NCBI GenBank assembly: GCA_035610365.1
Contig: CM069432.1
Location: 226,570,532 to 226,634,531 of the forward strand
Direction: 5' to 3'
Origin: Aquatica leii
Lineage: Eukaryota; Arthropoda; Insecta; Coleoptera; Lampyridae
DNA length: 64,000 bases
The first letter of the stretch is position 1. Each line of letters opens with the position of its first letter. Of this stretch, positions 12,069 to 24,752 are shown one piece after another. Under the pieces are notes generated by a model. That model did no database searches, was not told the origin of the DNA, and worked only from the letters and a program-made list of their open reading frames with translations. Made by a program: the position numbers and the translations under genes.

Positions 12069-12296
12069 TTATGTACTTACGGTTGTTTGATTGCATTTTT
12101 TAATGCAACCTTTAATAGAGGGTGTGTATCCAGGATTACAGTGAAGTCCAATTTTTAACACTTTAATGTCTTGATCAGTTTTAAAAATAAGTTGTACAAT
12201 TTGTGTATCAGTAGAAGTTTTGTTTATAGGCAACGAACAACAAAACACAAATATTACCAAAAATAAGACAAAACATGTTTGTGTTTTTGTAGACAT
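12069..12296 (-). CDS. Secreted CX10C peptide 2, divergent, exon with splice donor
   Basis: Signal peptide of about 21 residues (hydrophobic CFVLFLVIFVFCCS, cleavage before LPINKT), an NKT sequon, a short charged spacer, then the loop CNPGYTPSIKGC with ten residues between the Cys and C-x2-G-Y intact. Unlike its sisters, the residue after the second Cys is Ile and a third Cys follows (IKKCNQTT). The in-frame stop at 12069 lies four codons past a strong donor (ACC|GTAAGT, exon end at about 12081). The last codons VST are therefore probably intronic and the coding sequence continues into an unseen exon. Three mature Cys imply a partner from that exon. A palindromic GATA pair sits 59-74 bp upstream of the ATG. 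Start chosen: the only ATG before the signal peptide. Confidence 0.62.
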   Translation of the reverse strand: MSTKTQTCFVLFLVIFVFCCSLPINKTSTDTQIVQLIFKTDQDIKVLKIGLHCNPGYTPSIKGCIKKCNQTTVST

Positions 12297-12354
12297 TTTA
12301 AAGATATTTTAACTTTTGACGTTAATAGAAATGAAATAATGTAGTAAAATAACA

Positions 12355-12370
12355 CGATAATTTCTTATCG
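12355..12370. promoter_or_regulatory. Inverted GATA-site pair upstream of peptide 2
   Basis: CGATAATTTCTTATCG is two GATA cores in inverted orientation separated by four bases, 59 bp upstream of the ATG at 12296. GATA factors drive fat-body and gut expression of insect immune genes. The function here is inferred only. Confidence 0.35.
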
Positions 12371-15300
12371 TTGACCTTATTATTATTAAATAAATACGTT
12401 AAAATATAGATGAAAAAGTTTACAGTATTATAGCTGTACTAAATTTTAAATTGCACAAACATTGTTAATTTAATTGTAAATAATTTTACTAAACTGTTAT
12501 TAATAACTGTCTTCTTTAAGACTTGTTATATTACTGAGGATACAAAAACTGTCACATTGAAGAACATAATGTCAAATGCTAACTTTTATGTATTATATTT
12601 GACTGTGTAAAACTACTTTTTTTCCAAATAAAATAGAAACCGTGTTTAAAATGTAAAATAAACAACATAACTTTACATATAATTTCTGAAACAAGATCTG
12701 GAGTAATGTATGATTTATAATTGTAAGAGTCATACCCTCTCTGGCCATTATGTTACAAATATAACTTTTTATGAGCAACTATTCTTGATGAATACATATT
12801 TCGTACATACAACAAGTTGATCACATATATTTTCTAAATTCATTTCAAATTAAACCGTGCTATGCAAATTGACGTCGATAATTTCACAGTCATCTCTAAT
12901 TTGTATTAAATAGTTTTTTCGCATTTACTCTTTTAGTAAGTTTATTATTTAGTAAAAATTCTATTAATAATTTTGATTTTTTAGTTGTACGTCATATCTT
13001 TTTATAAATATTATTTTAAAGTAGTAGTAGCTAAAATGTTATTTTTGCATTGTAATTTGTTTTCTTTGTCCACTTGGATTTGCTACATCTACAAATATAA
13101 CTTAAAAAAATATACGTTTCAACAATAGTGTAAAACGTTCCAAGTAGTTTATTATAAACCAGACAATTGCTCCAGAATCAATTAAGTAGTAATTTTTGGG
13201 TGTGTATTATATAAAGTTGGTAGTGAGTCTTAACTGTCAAATGAACTTAAGAATGGTAAAATTAAAAAAATAATAATAATATTTAAAATTGAATAATAGG
13301 CAGCTCCTGATCATTGTTATAACCTAAAGATTACAATTTTCATCATCAAATAATGTACATTAAATTGCAATAAAAATGAGTACAAAAAACGTGTTAGAAA
13401 TTCCTTTTTGTAACGCTTGCACATTGCTTAACTCGCTCGTTAAAGCGAACTTACTCGCATTACAATTATTGTCATTGTAGTTTTACAATATATTCTTATT
13501 ATTTTCTAAAAAAATAAAGCACACCGTGTAATTTAATATTTTTTGTTATACTTTACTTACATATACTAGTTATCTTTTTGTAATAAATGAATAGCAATTA
13601 GATATTAATTTTTGATTACTTTGAGTAAAAATTACACCAAATTTGTGTTCTCGTGAGTTACACGACAAATATTTAAGTGTTTAAAGTATAATTAACATCA
13701 ATGTTTATTTTGTGTTTAGTTTGGCATTTAGCATATTTGCTGTTAGTTACAAACTAAGACATTTTATACATTTACAGGTTATATAATAGCAAATAAATAA
13801 CACCAAAAAATCAAGCTGAAACATCATAATTTTAAAAATGTAGATAATAATCACGATTAAAATTAAATAATACAAACTAGTTTTGATTTAGAATACTAAA
13901 AAAAATTGTGAATAAAAATACATTTTAGGTAAATTTATAGTTTACGTTTGTATTACTTTATGTTTAATATTTTATTTAAATAGTTATTATAATACATGCT
14001 AATGTTTCTTTGTGTTGCCTTTATTGCTAACAATAAAATTCGGTCATTAGTGTAATTCCGTAATGTAGAAACAATACTGTAGAGCTGCAAAGTAGTAAAT
14101 CAAAAGCTACGGTAAACTATGTTTTTAAAGTTAATTAATATTTAAGAAGTCTAGTGGAAAATACATTTATGTCTCTAAAATTTTGTTACAATTGAAAAAA
14201 AACGTAATTGTTTATTATTATATATTTTAGAGTTGGTAGTATTTGTTACTACGTGTGCTACGTACAGTAACATAAACTAACCCAAAATTTTAAATTTGAC
14301 TGCCATAAAAACGTTTTAATAAAATTGTTACACAATTATAATCTCATGTTACGTCTATTATTATTATATGAATTTTTTATATGATATTGTTTTGTACGGT
14401 TTTAGTTATTTAAAAGAAAAGTAGAAGTTTAATTGTAAAAAAAAACTGTTTGTAACTTTTAAAATTACATAAAACTACTTTTGCAGCTTACTTTTTTTTA
14501 ATTAATAATAAATTTGATTTGAGTATTATTTACGTCGAGTTATAGAATGTTGCGTTAACGTATAAAAATATCTTTTTGTTGAGAAAAATTAAAGCAATAG
14601 TTAATTCTCGTTCTTTGTAATATGTATCTCAACAGTTTAAAATTTTTGTTATGTTTTTTTGTCAAATTACCTATTACATCGTCACGTTTAGTTACCAGTG
14701 TCCTGATAGTATGCGCGACACAAACATTTTTTGTAATTGGTTACCTTTATTTTCTGGTGAACTCTGTAGATTTTAGCACGTGTTAGATGTCGTTCTTTTA
14801 TTATACAGGTTTTTGTTACAGTTACGTACAACCTTGAGTTTGTGAGTGTTTTTATTATTTATTCTGTATTTATAATTACTTGTCACGATAAATATAAGGT
14901 TTAGCCAACTGGTTTTCAGCGTTATTTAATAACTTTTGTCTTATTCTGCATTACTTAAACCATCCCATTAGGTGCTTAATACTAAGTAAATCATTATAAT
15001 TTTTGGTTATTACAATGTACAGCTGACACATTACATTTGGTTATTTTTGTATAACTATTGATCCTATTTTTCTTTTGCATGAATTTTAGTCACTTGCACT
15101 GCTTTAATGTTTGTGACAAATGTAACTATTACTGTTAAGTCCTTGCAGATTTTGCCGTGTGTCAAAACTTGCGTTTGACCTTTCAAACAATCTCAGACAG
15201 GCTTGTAAGAACAATGTGATTACTTTTACCGTCTGTGTAACTATTACTAATAACATCTTAAAAAATCTAGCAGCATAAACAGCAAAACGTCGAATGCAAG

Positions 15301-15511
15301 TTTTGATACATGGCAAAGCCCGTAAGACAATACTTAATCATTTGCATTAAAGATTTTTTTTTGTCGAGTTTTTTGTTGTCTTTTTATGATTTTTGGAACT
15401 GTTTACGTACATGTTACAGTCATCTGCGCGGTCAACTCAAGTAAACTACTACGCGACGCAGAGTGCGCTCTCACTTTTGTTTAGTTTAATTTTAGTTTTG
15501 GTTTACAAATA
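12371..15511. other. Long A+T-rich non-coding stretch
   Basis: No protein-like frame, TE motif or RNA gene is recognised. Short ORFs at 12593-12778 and 15104-15316 lack any family feature. Confidence 0.4.
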
Positions 15512-15515
15512 GTAA

Positions 15516-17651
15516 CTACAGGTCCACAGAGCAAACAAGATAGTTGGAGAGGAGATAACGGCGCTACAGTAGCTTGTATGGTACAATCTCAAAAAAAGTA
15601 TTTGGGCGCTTAATTTAAATGTATATTGTTGGATACACATAAATGTATTGTGTGCTGCATAACCAGTGTAACTTATTTTTTTTCTTTACAAAATTAGCAA
15701 GGAACATATCTATAAAAGAAATACTTTATTAAACTTAAAACTCAAAACATGAATATACAATTTTTAGTAACAATATTAAATTTTACAGAAACAGTTTTAA
15801 ATAACTTAAGATTTCTAAAATTCCTTTTGCTTATCTTAATTGTATTCAAGTTTGATATTTTGTTAAATGAACGAATAAGTTGTTAGCTTGGCAATTTTTA
15901 GTAACACAAATTAATTCTTAAATTGAAATCAAAATTAATTGAACAAGTGCCTATTTAAACAGATTTATTAATCACTTTCATATTCTTCTAAACTTGTGTC
16001 ATCTTCCGATGAACCAGTATTCACTACAAATTTAAAGTTTTCCACTACATCGTCAACTAATCCATCGTTCACCCACATTTCTTGAGCCAACTGATCTACG
16101 TGCATGCACTGTTTTTGCCAATCTAATGCTGTGATTTCATCAAACGCATTTCTTACTAACACCTCGATTTCCTTGGCGCTTTGCTGTACATTATTCATTG
16201 CGACCTTATGTTTAGCCAAACTCCATATGAACTCAATGGGATTAAGATCGCAATGATATGAAGGCAAACGTAACACGATATGTCCATGTTTTTTTTAAAA
16301 TTGCGTCTACATAAATTTTTTTAAGTGTAGCCAATCTCTTTTACCAATTCTAACAATTCGGCTTTTCGCATATCCCCAGTTGTTGAAATCTCGTTACTTT
16401 CAAGCCAGTCGCTAATTTCCTGCTTTCTTGTGGGTTGGGTTGGAGGTTTGTTGATTTGAACACTGTGGTATGGTGCAAAATCCAAAACAACTATTCCTTT
16501 TGGTGGCAAATTTGGGATTAACTGTTTTTCGATCCACTGCATAAAATTATGATGATTCATGTCGTCGTGGTAATCTCCTGATTTACTTTTAGATTTAAAA
16601 ATTAATAACCCGTTTTTAAAAAAATTCATACGCACCACCTGCGTGTACAATAATGTACCGCTGGCCAGAACAAGCAGCTTTATATACACCTGGTTGGTCC
16701 TTTGACTGCCAGCACTTACTGACCCCATAAGATGGGTGAATAAACGTTTTGTCTAAATATGTAATTAGTTTTTTATTTTCTCCGAGAGCAGCGTTTTCTC
16801 TCAACTTTCGTTGATAACGAGAAGGCCAAGCTACGATATCATTGCGTTCCATGAGCAATTTTCGTCAGTTTTCACATTTTTTAAATTTGAAGCCAATTTT
16901 TAAAAGATGTTTTCGAATGGTTTCTTGTCCGCCAGTATAATTAATCTTGTCTTGCATTTTACTCACTATAATTTTTAACGTTGGCTTGTCAACCGTGTAA
17001 ACCTCTCGCACAGTTCTTTTTAAAATTCCTAAATCACACTCATCCATCACTATTGTTGGATCCTCCGCTTCTCTTTTTTTTCGAAGGTGATTACCGTCAG
17101 CTACAGCAGCTTCTTTTCTGATTCTCAAAATAGTAGCCACTGATTTCCCAACAGCAGCCGCTGCAAGTTCAGTTGTCTTGTCCAAAGGGAATGCCCATTC
17201 ACCAGCAACTTTTTGACTATCGAAGAAATGAATAACATTTTTGATCATGTTTCGAGCCTCAGAATGGATAGTTTTCTTCGTAGTTCCAGCCATAATAATG
17301 ATAACCTACAAACATAAAACTTACATTATAATTACATGTTATTAAAACATTTGTAAATACATACCTGTATTTCACAAATAAAAGAACAAAGTAGTCTTCA
17401 AAAAAACTAATTTTAATAAACAAGAGTAACACTGGAACACAATAAAAGGAATTAGTAATTAATAAAACTCACGTGAAAAATGTCAGCTGTAAACTGTCAT
17501 AATTTACTTTTAACCAACTTTTAATTGTGAATGTACCAACTTCGAATTCTCAATTATGATTGGACAAAATATTTATAGCGGCAATAATTTCAAATTAATT
17601 TTTTTAGTTGACATATTTTCCGACTATCATGTTTGCAAAGTGGAGCTGTAG
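15516..17651 (-). mobile_element. Mariner/IS630-type DNA transposon with terminal inverted repeats
   Basis: Both ends are visible. The left end at 15516 (CTACAGGTCCACAGAGCAAA) and the reverse complement of the right end at 17651 (CTACAGCTCCACTTTGCAAA) match over about 35 bp, continuing through a GATAGT(T/C)GGA block. Each end is flanked by TAA (15513-15515 and 17652-17654), consistent with a TA or TAA target duplication. The interior carries one broken transposase gene on the minus strand. The element is otherwise complete, about 2.1 kb. Confidence 0.75.
15968..17293 (-). pseudogene. Mariner-like (DDE_3) transposase, frameshifted
   Basis: Read from 17293: N-terminal helix-turn-helix region (MAGTTKKTIHSEARNMIKNV...AAAAVGKSVATILRIRKEA) to FKFKKCEN. 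There TGA replaces an expected Trp codon before RKLLMERNDIVAW. First catalytic motif YLDKTFIHPSY, then SGQRYIIVHAGG, a frameshift at about 16620, then VVLDFAPYHSVQINKPP (second Asp; the following Asn is Phe). A long insert TRKQEISDWLESNEI...KAELLELVKEIG separates it from LRLPSYHCDLNPIEFIW (third acidic residue), which is in yet another frame after 16320. One stop and at least two frameshifts mean it is inactive as read. Two of the frameshifts lie at A/T homopolymers. Confidence 0.82.
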
Positions 17652-17654
17652 TAA

Positions 17655-18199
17655 CTCTTTGCCACTGCATGTTTTTGAATATGTAAGCCCTTAACAAATA
17701 TAGTAAAACTAAATTTATGAGACGTGAAAATAAATAACTTATCTAATGTGAAATGCATTAAAAAAATTTACTATTTTTAGAAACAATAGTAGAAAATTAA
17801 CCTCAACTACGTAAACAAAGTGCACAACAAATACGTTCTTGTATAAAAATGTTAACTTTAATTAAAATAGTTACTACTTAAATATCATCTAGGAAAAATA
17901 AACTAGATACGTTTTAGTCCAAACAAAATAAACAAACAAAAAGTAGAAGTTCAATTGTAAAAAGAAACAAACTGCTTAAAACTTTTAGTTGAGTTAAAAA
18001 TTTAATTTTCTTTTATAATATACATAAGTAGTTTTATATATGTAAAAACATTATAATTTTATGTGTAGCCCATACATTTCAACATATTTATAGAATAAAA
18101 ATTTCATCTTTTTAATACTCTACAACATTAATTTAAATTGGTCGTCATTCAAAGCAACGTATAATAAATAGGTATTTCTTCATGTTTAGGCTACAATTA
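17655..18199. other. A+T-rich non-coding
   Basis: No feature recognised. Confidence 0.4.
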
Positions 18200-20330
18200 T
18201 TAAAGCCCATACTTTTTTTTCTCTATGGCGTTTGCCATCACTAGTACGGCTCAAGTGGTTCTGATGAAATTCAGTTTTGGTACTAATTTCTGGGACCCGC
18301 TTAACGTATTACACTAGAGATTAGTACCTCTGGTTGCAATTTTTTATATTTTTTTCTTCTTCTATTTTTTTTAATCAACATATAACATAGAGTTACAAAT
18401 TGAACAAAATTAACATTTAACAAATAACAAATTGAATTAACAATTACATCCATAAATTAAACTAAATAATTATATGAAAATAAATTATTATATAGTTTAC
18501 AGTAAATAATTACAGAATTTAAAAAAAAATTAAAAATAATTAAATTGAAGACCTTGTCTTTTTCTACTTTCAATTTCTCTTGTAGAAATTATTTTTGAGA
18601 TGAAACCATATATCTTAAACCAACATTCTTTATTTTTTAACATTAAATTAATAATATTTTCTGGCAAAATTTTGGTATCTAAATCAATTTCTAAAATATT
18701 TCGTGAAAAATTCCATCTACATAGGACAGTCATGAATTGCATGTGTCTAGGTTACCACAATCTATGCAATTTTGATTTTCTCTTTTTTATATTTAAATAA
18801 ATAAGTATTGTTTTCACCAAGACCAGTTAAATATTGTGTTAGATAATAATCAATATCACCAAAATTTATATTATGCCAAGATTTCAAATTACTAATTAAC
18901 GTTTTTGTCCAACTATTATTTTTTTTCCTATAAATCATTTATAGTGACCTCACGATTAAATAATTTTGCTCTTTCTTGTATTAATAAAACTAAAGGTATT
19001 AAATTTGCAATTACTCAAATTTCTTGCGTACCACAAGTTCTATATGCACTTGAAATTTTAATTGCCAAAAATCTATGGAATTTATATATTAAATTCCAAA
19101 TTAAAGATCCGTAAAGAATTATATTATTAATTGATGAAGCAATAATTCTTCTTTTTTTATATGTTGGACCATATAAATTTGAAATAAACAAATTAAATGT
19201 TTAAAAAAACTTTTTGATTTTTCAATAATAAATTTCAAGTGATATATTAATTAAAAATTTTTATTAAAAAAAACACCAAGAATTTTAATTTCTTTACTAA
19301 TTTCATTGCAATCACCAAATATCTAAAAATTATTAATATTTGTTTTCTTTTTCCTGCAATAAAACAAGCTTTAATTTTACTATTTACTAAATTTAATTCA
19401 TTATTTAAAATCCAATTATTAACTGCATTAATTGAAAATTTCATATTACTTATTAATTTTTTTTCATTGTTATCAACCCAAATAAAGTAATATTATCAGC
19501 AAAAGCTAAAATATTTAAACCTAAAAGAAATTCTAAATTAAGAATTTGATTAAAACCAATATTTCAAAGAGTAGGACCCAAAACTGAACCTTGTGGTACT
19601 CCTCTAGATACTGATATTTTCTTAAAGATACCATGTGCATCATAAATAACCATTCTATTAACTAAATAATTTTTTTAAATGGTTGCCATTGTTGCCAAAT
19701 AATTAGGAATATTTTGTTTATTAATTTAATTAATAATGGTAGATATTAATGGAATTAAACGCATTTTTTGCATCTAATGAAACAACTAAACAGAACTTTT
19801 TTTTATTTCTTTTAGTATTATTTTTAATTATTAAATTTCTTATAAATTCTAAAGTTTGTATTGTGTTTTAATTTTTAATAAAGCCATATTGTTTCTTAGA
19901 AATTTTTATAAATTTAATCAATCTATTTAAAATAATTTTTTCAAAAAAATGATTAATAAAATGATTCTAAATTTATCTTTCTCACTTTTTGGTATTAATA
20001 TTAATTTTGTAGTTTTCTAAATTTTTGGAAAATAGCTTTTTTTTAAACAAAAATTATATGCATCATAAAACAATTTTGGATAATATTTACATGTTATTTT
20101 AATTAATTCAGATAGAATATTGTCTAAGCCTGGTGCCTTTTTATTAAGTAAATTTAAACTTGCTAAATGTAATTCTTGTATATTATTTAAAAAAAATAAA
20201 ATTATTAATTAAATTATTTTTGTAAATGTTTGATAAATTTAGATTGTTTGGAAATAGTTCATTAGTAATTTTCTTTATGGATATTGTTATCATCACTAGA
20301 AATGATCAGTAATGATTTTTTTAATGCACA
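18200..20330 (-). mobile_element. Degenerate R1-like LINE, extremely A+T-rich
   Basis: On the minus strand, reverse-transcriptase boxes can be read in order. LDAKNAFNSINIYH is at about 19775-19735. SRGVPQGSVLGPTL, followed by TGA where Trp belongs, is at about 19615-19560. LGLNILAFADN is at about 19525-19485 (FADD in active copies). ILGVFFNKNF lies near 19270. The ordering and the wording of the boxes are those of R1-clade non-LTR elements. The frame is broken throughout and has drifted to extreme A+T content, so this is an old copy. The G+C-richer tail at 18220-18310 may be its 3' UTR. Small ORFs inside are remnants only. Confidence 0.7.
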
Positions 20331-20519
20331 GAACTATTTTGCTACGTCAACTTCAAAATCTTCAAACAAGTTTAAACATATATCCAAGGTACTAGTCACG
20401 TATGTACAATAGCACTAGAAAAAATTTTATACAATCTACCTCACAATTTACTTCTATCATTAAATTCTCAACTTTTTATAAGTTCGGTCTAATCTTAAAT
20501 TCTGTGATGGACGTTATTC

Positions 20520-20670
20520 TAACGGCGTTATAACGTTCCTTGCTCTTGTGGTCGTACATATATTAGAAAAACGAGTAGAAACCTAGGAATTGATACTAAA
20601 AAACATCAGAGGTGTAGTCGTCTTAAACAACGTTCTAAATATGCAGTAGCAAAGCAGATGCTATTGAATT
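20520..20670 (+). mobile_element. Penelope-like GIY-YIG scrap
   Basis: One plus-strand frame reads YNVPCSCGRTYIRKTSRNLG, then KKHQR, then SKYAVAKQ. This matches the PLE endonuclease pattern (CxCGxxYIGxTxRxLxxRxKEHxR...SxAVAxH) with the catalytic Gly changed to Arg and both His positions altered. It is about 50 codons and unlinked to other PLE parts. Confidence 0.6.
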
Positions 20671-20699
20671 AATTAAAAGTTCTTTTAACACTAAAAAAA

Positions 20700-21309
20700 C
20701 GATAAAAATAAAATACCTATAGTCGAATTTTTGTTAAGTTTGAAAGTGCGTCACAACTGACGTCACTGTTAATGTAAATGCCACTACCAAAGTATCAATT
20801 CAACTAGTAATCACTAAATTATTATTTTAGTTTTTTTTGTAGAAATATATAAATATTCTTAATATCCATTGTTTAAATAATGCATATAAGTAATTTTTTA
20901 TATAAAACACGAGTTTTTAGAATAATCAAAGCTATTCAAAATTAAAACAACAGTAAATGTTTTATTTGTCAAGTTGGTACCGGTACGGAGATGCCGGTTT
21001 GAAACTATCATATTTATTCTTATTCTAACCTCACTTTTCACGCTTTTGTGCTATTTAATTTTATTCATTTCTTGTTATCAATTAGTTATTTTTAGAATTC
21101 AACTACCGTTCTGTTAATAATTACGTGCTGTGTTAAATTTACCTAAAGCACTACAACAACAATCAAAAAAACTTGTAAGTCTTTTGATTAATTATTTTCA
21201 ACAGGAGAAGAATAACAGGGGACCGCTTTTGCCACTAAATTGTGTTCGTGAGGTAATTATTTATATTGTTCTTTAAAATTGCATTATCTGTTATGTTTTC
21301 AATTGCATT
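20700..21309. other. Non-coding
   Basis: A+T-rich, with nothing recognised. Confidence 0.35.
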
Positions 21310-21895
21310 AGCGCGTTTGTCAAGAACTACAAATTAATATGACTACCGTAAGTGGTATATAATCTGCTGCTAAACGTAGTGAAGTGTTAGCAGGTTCCTA
21401 GCAAACACAGGTAACGACAACAGCCAGGACGCAACATAGATACCGTTACTAGTACAGCAATTAGGAATGCAGTATACAAAATGTATCAAAAAAGTAAGTT
21501 TAATTTACTAAAAGAATTTATTTACACCCACTTTCGTTTATAGAACAACATATTACAGTAGCTACTTTATTGAATCACCTCAGACAACACAATATTTACA
21601 ATGGAAGCAAATCTCACACTATGTAAGATATTACATAATATCGGTTTTTAATGGAAGAAGGATAATCCACGAAGAGGATTAATGGAATTGTCATATGTAA
21701 CATTACTTCGTATGATTTTTTTAAGAGAATACGTTCGTAACCTAAACACTCATTTTTGGAAATTTGTGTATTTAGAGGAAACTTGGATTTATGAGAATGG
21801 TACAATCACCCGATCATGGCAAAATAATGAAGTAAAAAGTGTTAAACAAATTAAGGGCAAAGGAAAACGGTTTGTACAAACAACCTGTTAATTGT
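21310..21895 (+). pseudogene. IS630/mariner-like transposase relic
   Basis: From about 21650 the plus strand reads KKDNPRRGLMELSYVTLLRM, then an LREYVRNLN helix, then VYLEETWIYENGTITRSWQ and KQIKGKGKRF. This is the first catalytic block of the same superfamily as the element at 15.5-17.65 kb. The catalytic Asp of YLDETW is Glu here. Upstream, 21335-21480 holds a poor helix-turn-helix remnant. The second and third catalytic blocks are absent. Confidence 0.62.
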
Positions 21896-21899
21896 TTTT

Positions 21900-23020
21900 T
21901 ACTTATCCACATCACATTTAGTTTTATTATGTTTTATTTTTTATTGTATTAGTAATCGGAACACTTGAATGCAATGTACTTAGAACAGTTACACATTTAC
22001 TTTTCTTGTACTGATAAGTACTTATTGTACACTCATTTGGTCTATTAAAAACTGCTGTATTATGTAAATTCAATGTATTTTTCCATTTTTTAAAGTTAGG
22101 GGTAACCACTTTGCTTGTATCATAAACGCCTAGCCATTTCGGTAGTTGTACAAATAACTAATGGTAAAATATTGTATTTATATAAGTATGTATGCATACG
22201 TGTAAACATTGTTGTTTAAAGAATATATTGTTTATACAAGTTCAACCTGCGTAAGTAATAAGGTGGTCATGTTGACCGTGTCTATTTTTATAGGTATTAT
22301 CTATTGTAACAATGCTTGTACTATAATTTTAAACAAAAACACCACACTAATACTATTTTTGTAAACAGATTTAAACATATTGTAAACATGGTTACAATAA
22401 AATGAATATTTACAATTTTAAAGACATTTTATATCACAACAGCGGTTGAATAGATCGCTGTCGTTCTTCTAGTGGTAATATTAATCGAGAGATATTTGAA
22501 AGCCAGTTTTATCGATCGAAGTCGGTCAATATAAACAAGATTTCAGGCGCAATCGATCAATTAATTTCAAGCTTAAAAGATGTGCACTGTAATATAAAAC
22601 AAAAGCTCGGTTGGTGAAAAGTTAACAACAGCAATAAAGTATAAAAAATATTCTATAATCTTAAAATAAATAAAATTATTTAACACAATTCTAACTAAAT
22701 AATAACTAAAAAAAAAGAAAAATGGTATAATATATTAAAACGCAAATACAATGAAAAAAAAATAAGAAAAAAGATTAATTAATATTATTATGACAAAAGA
22801 ATGTTAATTATAATATAGAATTATTCAAAAAACTCAATGGTTCTTATTACTGGTGTAAAAAAGTTTAAAATTATTTTTTTTTTAAATGTTTATAAACGTT
22901 AGACAAGAAATAGCTATTTATTATACAAGGGAGGAAAGCAGTAGATTGCAATTTACTGTTTTTTCCGTGTATAACACATGATTTTTTTCTGTACCCTTTG
23001 AAAATATTATATTAAGATAT
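21900..23020. other. A+T-rich non-coding
   Basis: No gene or TE motif is recognised. A G+C-richer 150-bp block with repeated ATCGAT-type words lies near 22440-22600, of unknown nature. Confidence 0.35.
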
Positions 23021-23200
23021 AATTAATTAATTCAAAGTTATTTACTTATAAAGGTATAAAAAGATAACTTCGTATGAGATTTTAGGTTAACACAAATTTC
23101 AATATGTCAAAATGTAAGTGTTGCCAATTCAATAAAATATAAAAGTTTTCAAATGTTGTTTTAAAATTAAAATTACACGGAAAATACTAAAATTAAATCA

Positions 23201-23307
23201 AAATAGAGAAAATAATATAAAACAAATTTCATAGAATATGTTTCAATCTCTCTACCGTTTCATAAACTCGCCGCTGCGCGGCTCATGTATGAAACCCTTC
23301 TCTATTT
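23201..23307. repeat. Hairpin module, copy A
   Basis: It begins AAATAGAGAA and ends TTCTCTATTT, a perfect 10-bp inverted pair. Between them is a G+C-rich inner palindrome around TCGCCGCTGCGCGGC bordered by TTTCAT and ATGAAA. Same module as copies at 24753 and 25297. Confidence 0.7.
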
Positions 23308-23611
23308 CGTCATGAGAATTAGCGATTCTTACACTAAAATCCGTGTAAGAATAAGCAAATTCTTACACCAATTTTAGTAATGTTAGTTTTTTCAAAGTTG
23401 GGTATCTCTACATCGTAAGTTGACGTTACTTAAAAAAGAAATCAAAATTATTGGAACTTAAAAATTGAAATTCAAGTTTTAATGCCAAGATAAAATAAAA
23501 ACGTCCTATTAATTCAAAGTTATTTAGTTATAAAGGTATAAAGAGATAATTTTGTATGAGATTTTAGGTTAACACATAAATTTCAATATGTCAAAGTGTA
23601 AGTATTACTAA

Positions 23612-24674
23612 GGGCGGTATTCATAGTCGTGTCTTAAGCTAAGCTTAAGATGATCTTACGCAAGACGGTCTTAAATGTTTAAGATCGCCTTAAGACGGTA
23701 TGTTTGCATAGTCAAAACTTAAGATAATCTTACTAAAGACGTTGCTTCAAAGCGTTGTCTTATTTTATTTAAGATCGTCTTACATAAGACGATCTTAAAC
23801 TACAGCATCGTCTAGTTTCGGAATATTTGTTATGTAATTACCAATCAAATTTGTGTGTAGTTTAAAATTTTATAGTCCGCGCTACTTTTTGTTACGGCAA
23901 ATGCCGATTTCTACACGACGACTAACGAAACAAGGATAACAATTAGCGGGTTCTACATATTAAATTTTTCTTAAAAAATCAGGATTGGAGTAACTAATTC
24001 AACATAAACAAGAAATGTTTATTTAAAATATACTATAATTTCGAACTGCGGGAGACGGAAGCTAAAGCTGAATTAGATAAAATAAAATTTAAAAAAACAT
24101 ATTAGAAATTCTAATATAAAAAACGTTTATCGTGTTTTTTCTCCTCTTTATTACTAAATTATTAGCTTCGTTTTAAAAAAATCAAACTTGTGTTTTTTTG
24201 TATTTAATTATATTTTAAAATTCATGACATAATTACTTGAACATTCAGAGAAAAATATCCTTTTCTATTCCTAACATTTCTTCAATATTTTAAAACCTGG
24301 AATATCCACATTTTGCTCAACAATAATATCGTACAATCTCACTTCCATGATATGGTTAAAATTTACTTATCAAACACGTTTTAAGTCTACGTTGTAGTTG
24401 ACTTAAATAATGATAATGACTTTAGTAAAAATGTGTGGTTAGGTACCCTAATAAGACGGTCTTATTAGCACTATGAATACATGTATTGTTAAGACAGAGC
24501 TTATTTCAAATAAGTATCGACTATGAATGTAGAAAAAATAAGATTATCTTAGGTAAGACGACATATTAAGATCGTCTCAAGCATTTGCTTATGTGACGTC
24601 TATGAAACTAATCATCACTTTAAGCAAATGCTTAAGACCATCTTATATTTAAGACACGACTATGAATACCGCCC
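23612..24674. mobile_element. PIF/Harbinger-type non-autonomous element (MITE)
   Basis: The termini are a near-perfect inverted repeat starting GGGCGGTATTCATAGTCGTG and continuing TCTTAA, flanked on both sides by TAA (23609-23611 and 24675-24677). A 3-bp TAA duplication with GGGC-type ends is the signature of PIF/Harbinger. The uninterrupted sister unit near 25210 lacks the insert, which confirms the insertion. Subterminal regions repeat AAGAYSGTCTTA-like words many times. No transposase frame lies within the 1063 bp. Confidence 0.82.
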
Positions 24675-24752
24675 TAATTCAATAAAATATAAAGGTTTCC
24701 CAATTTTGTTTTAAAATTAATATTATATGAACAATATTAAATATTGTATCGA

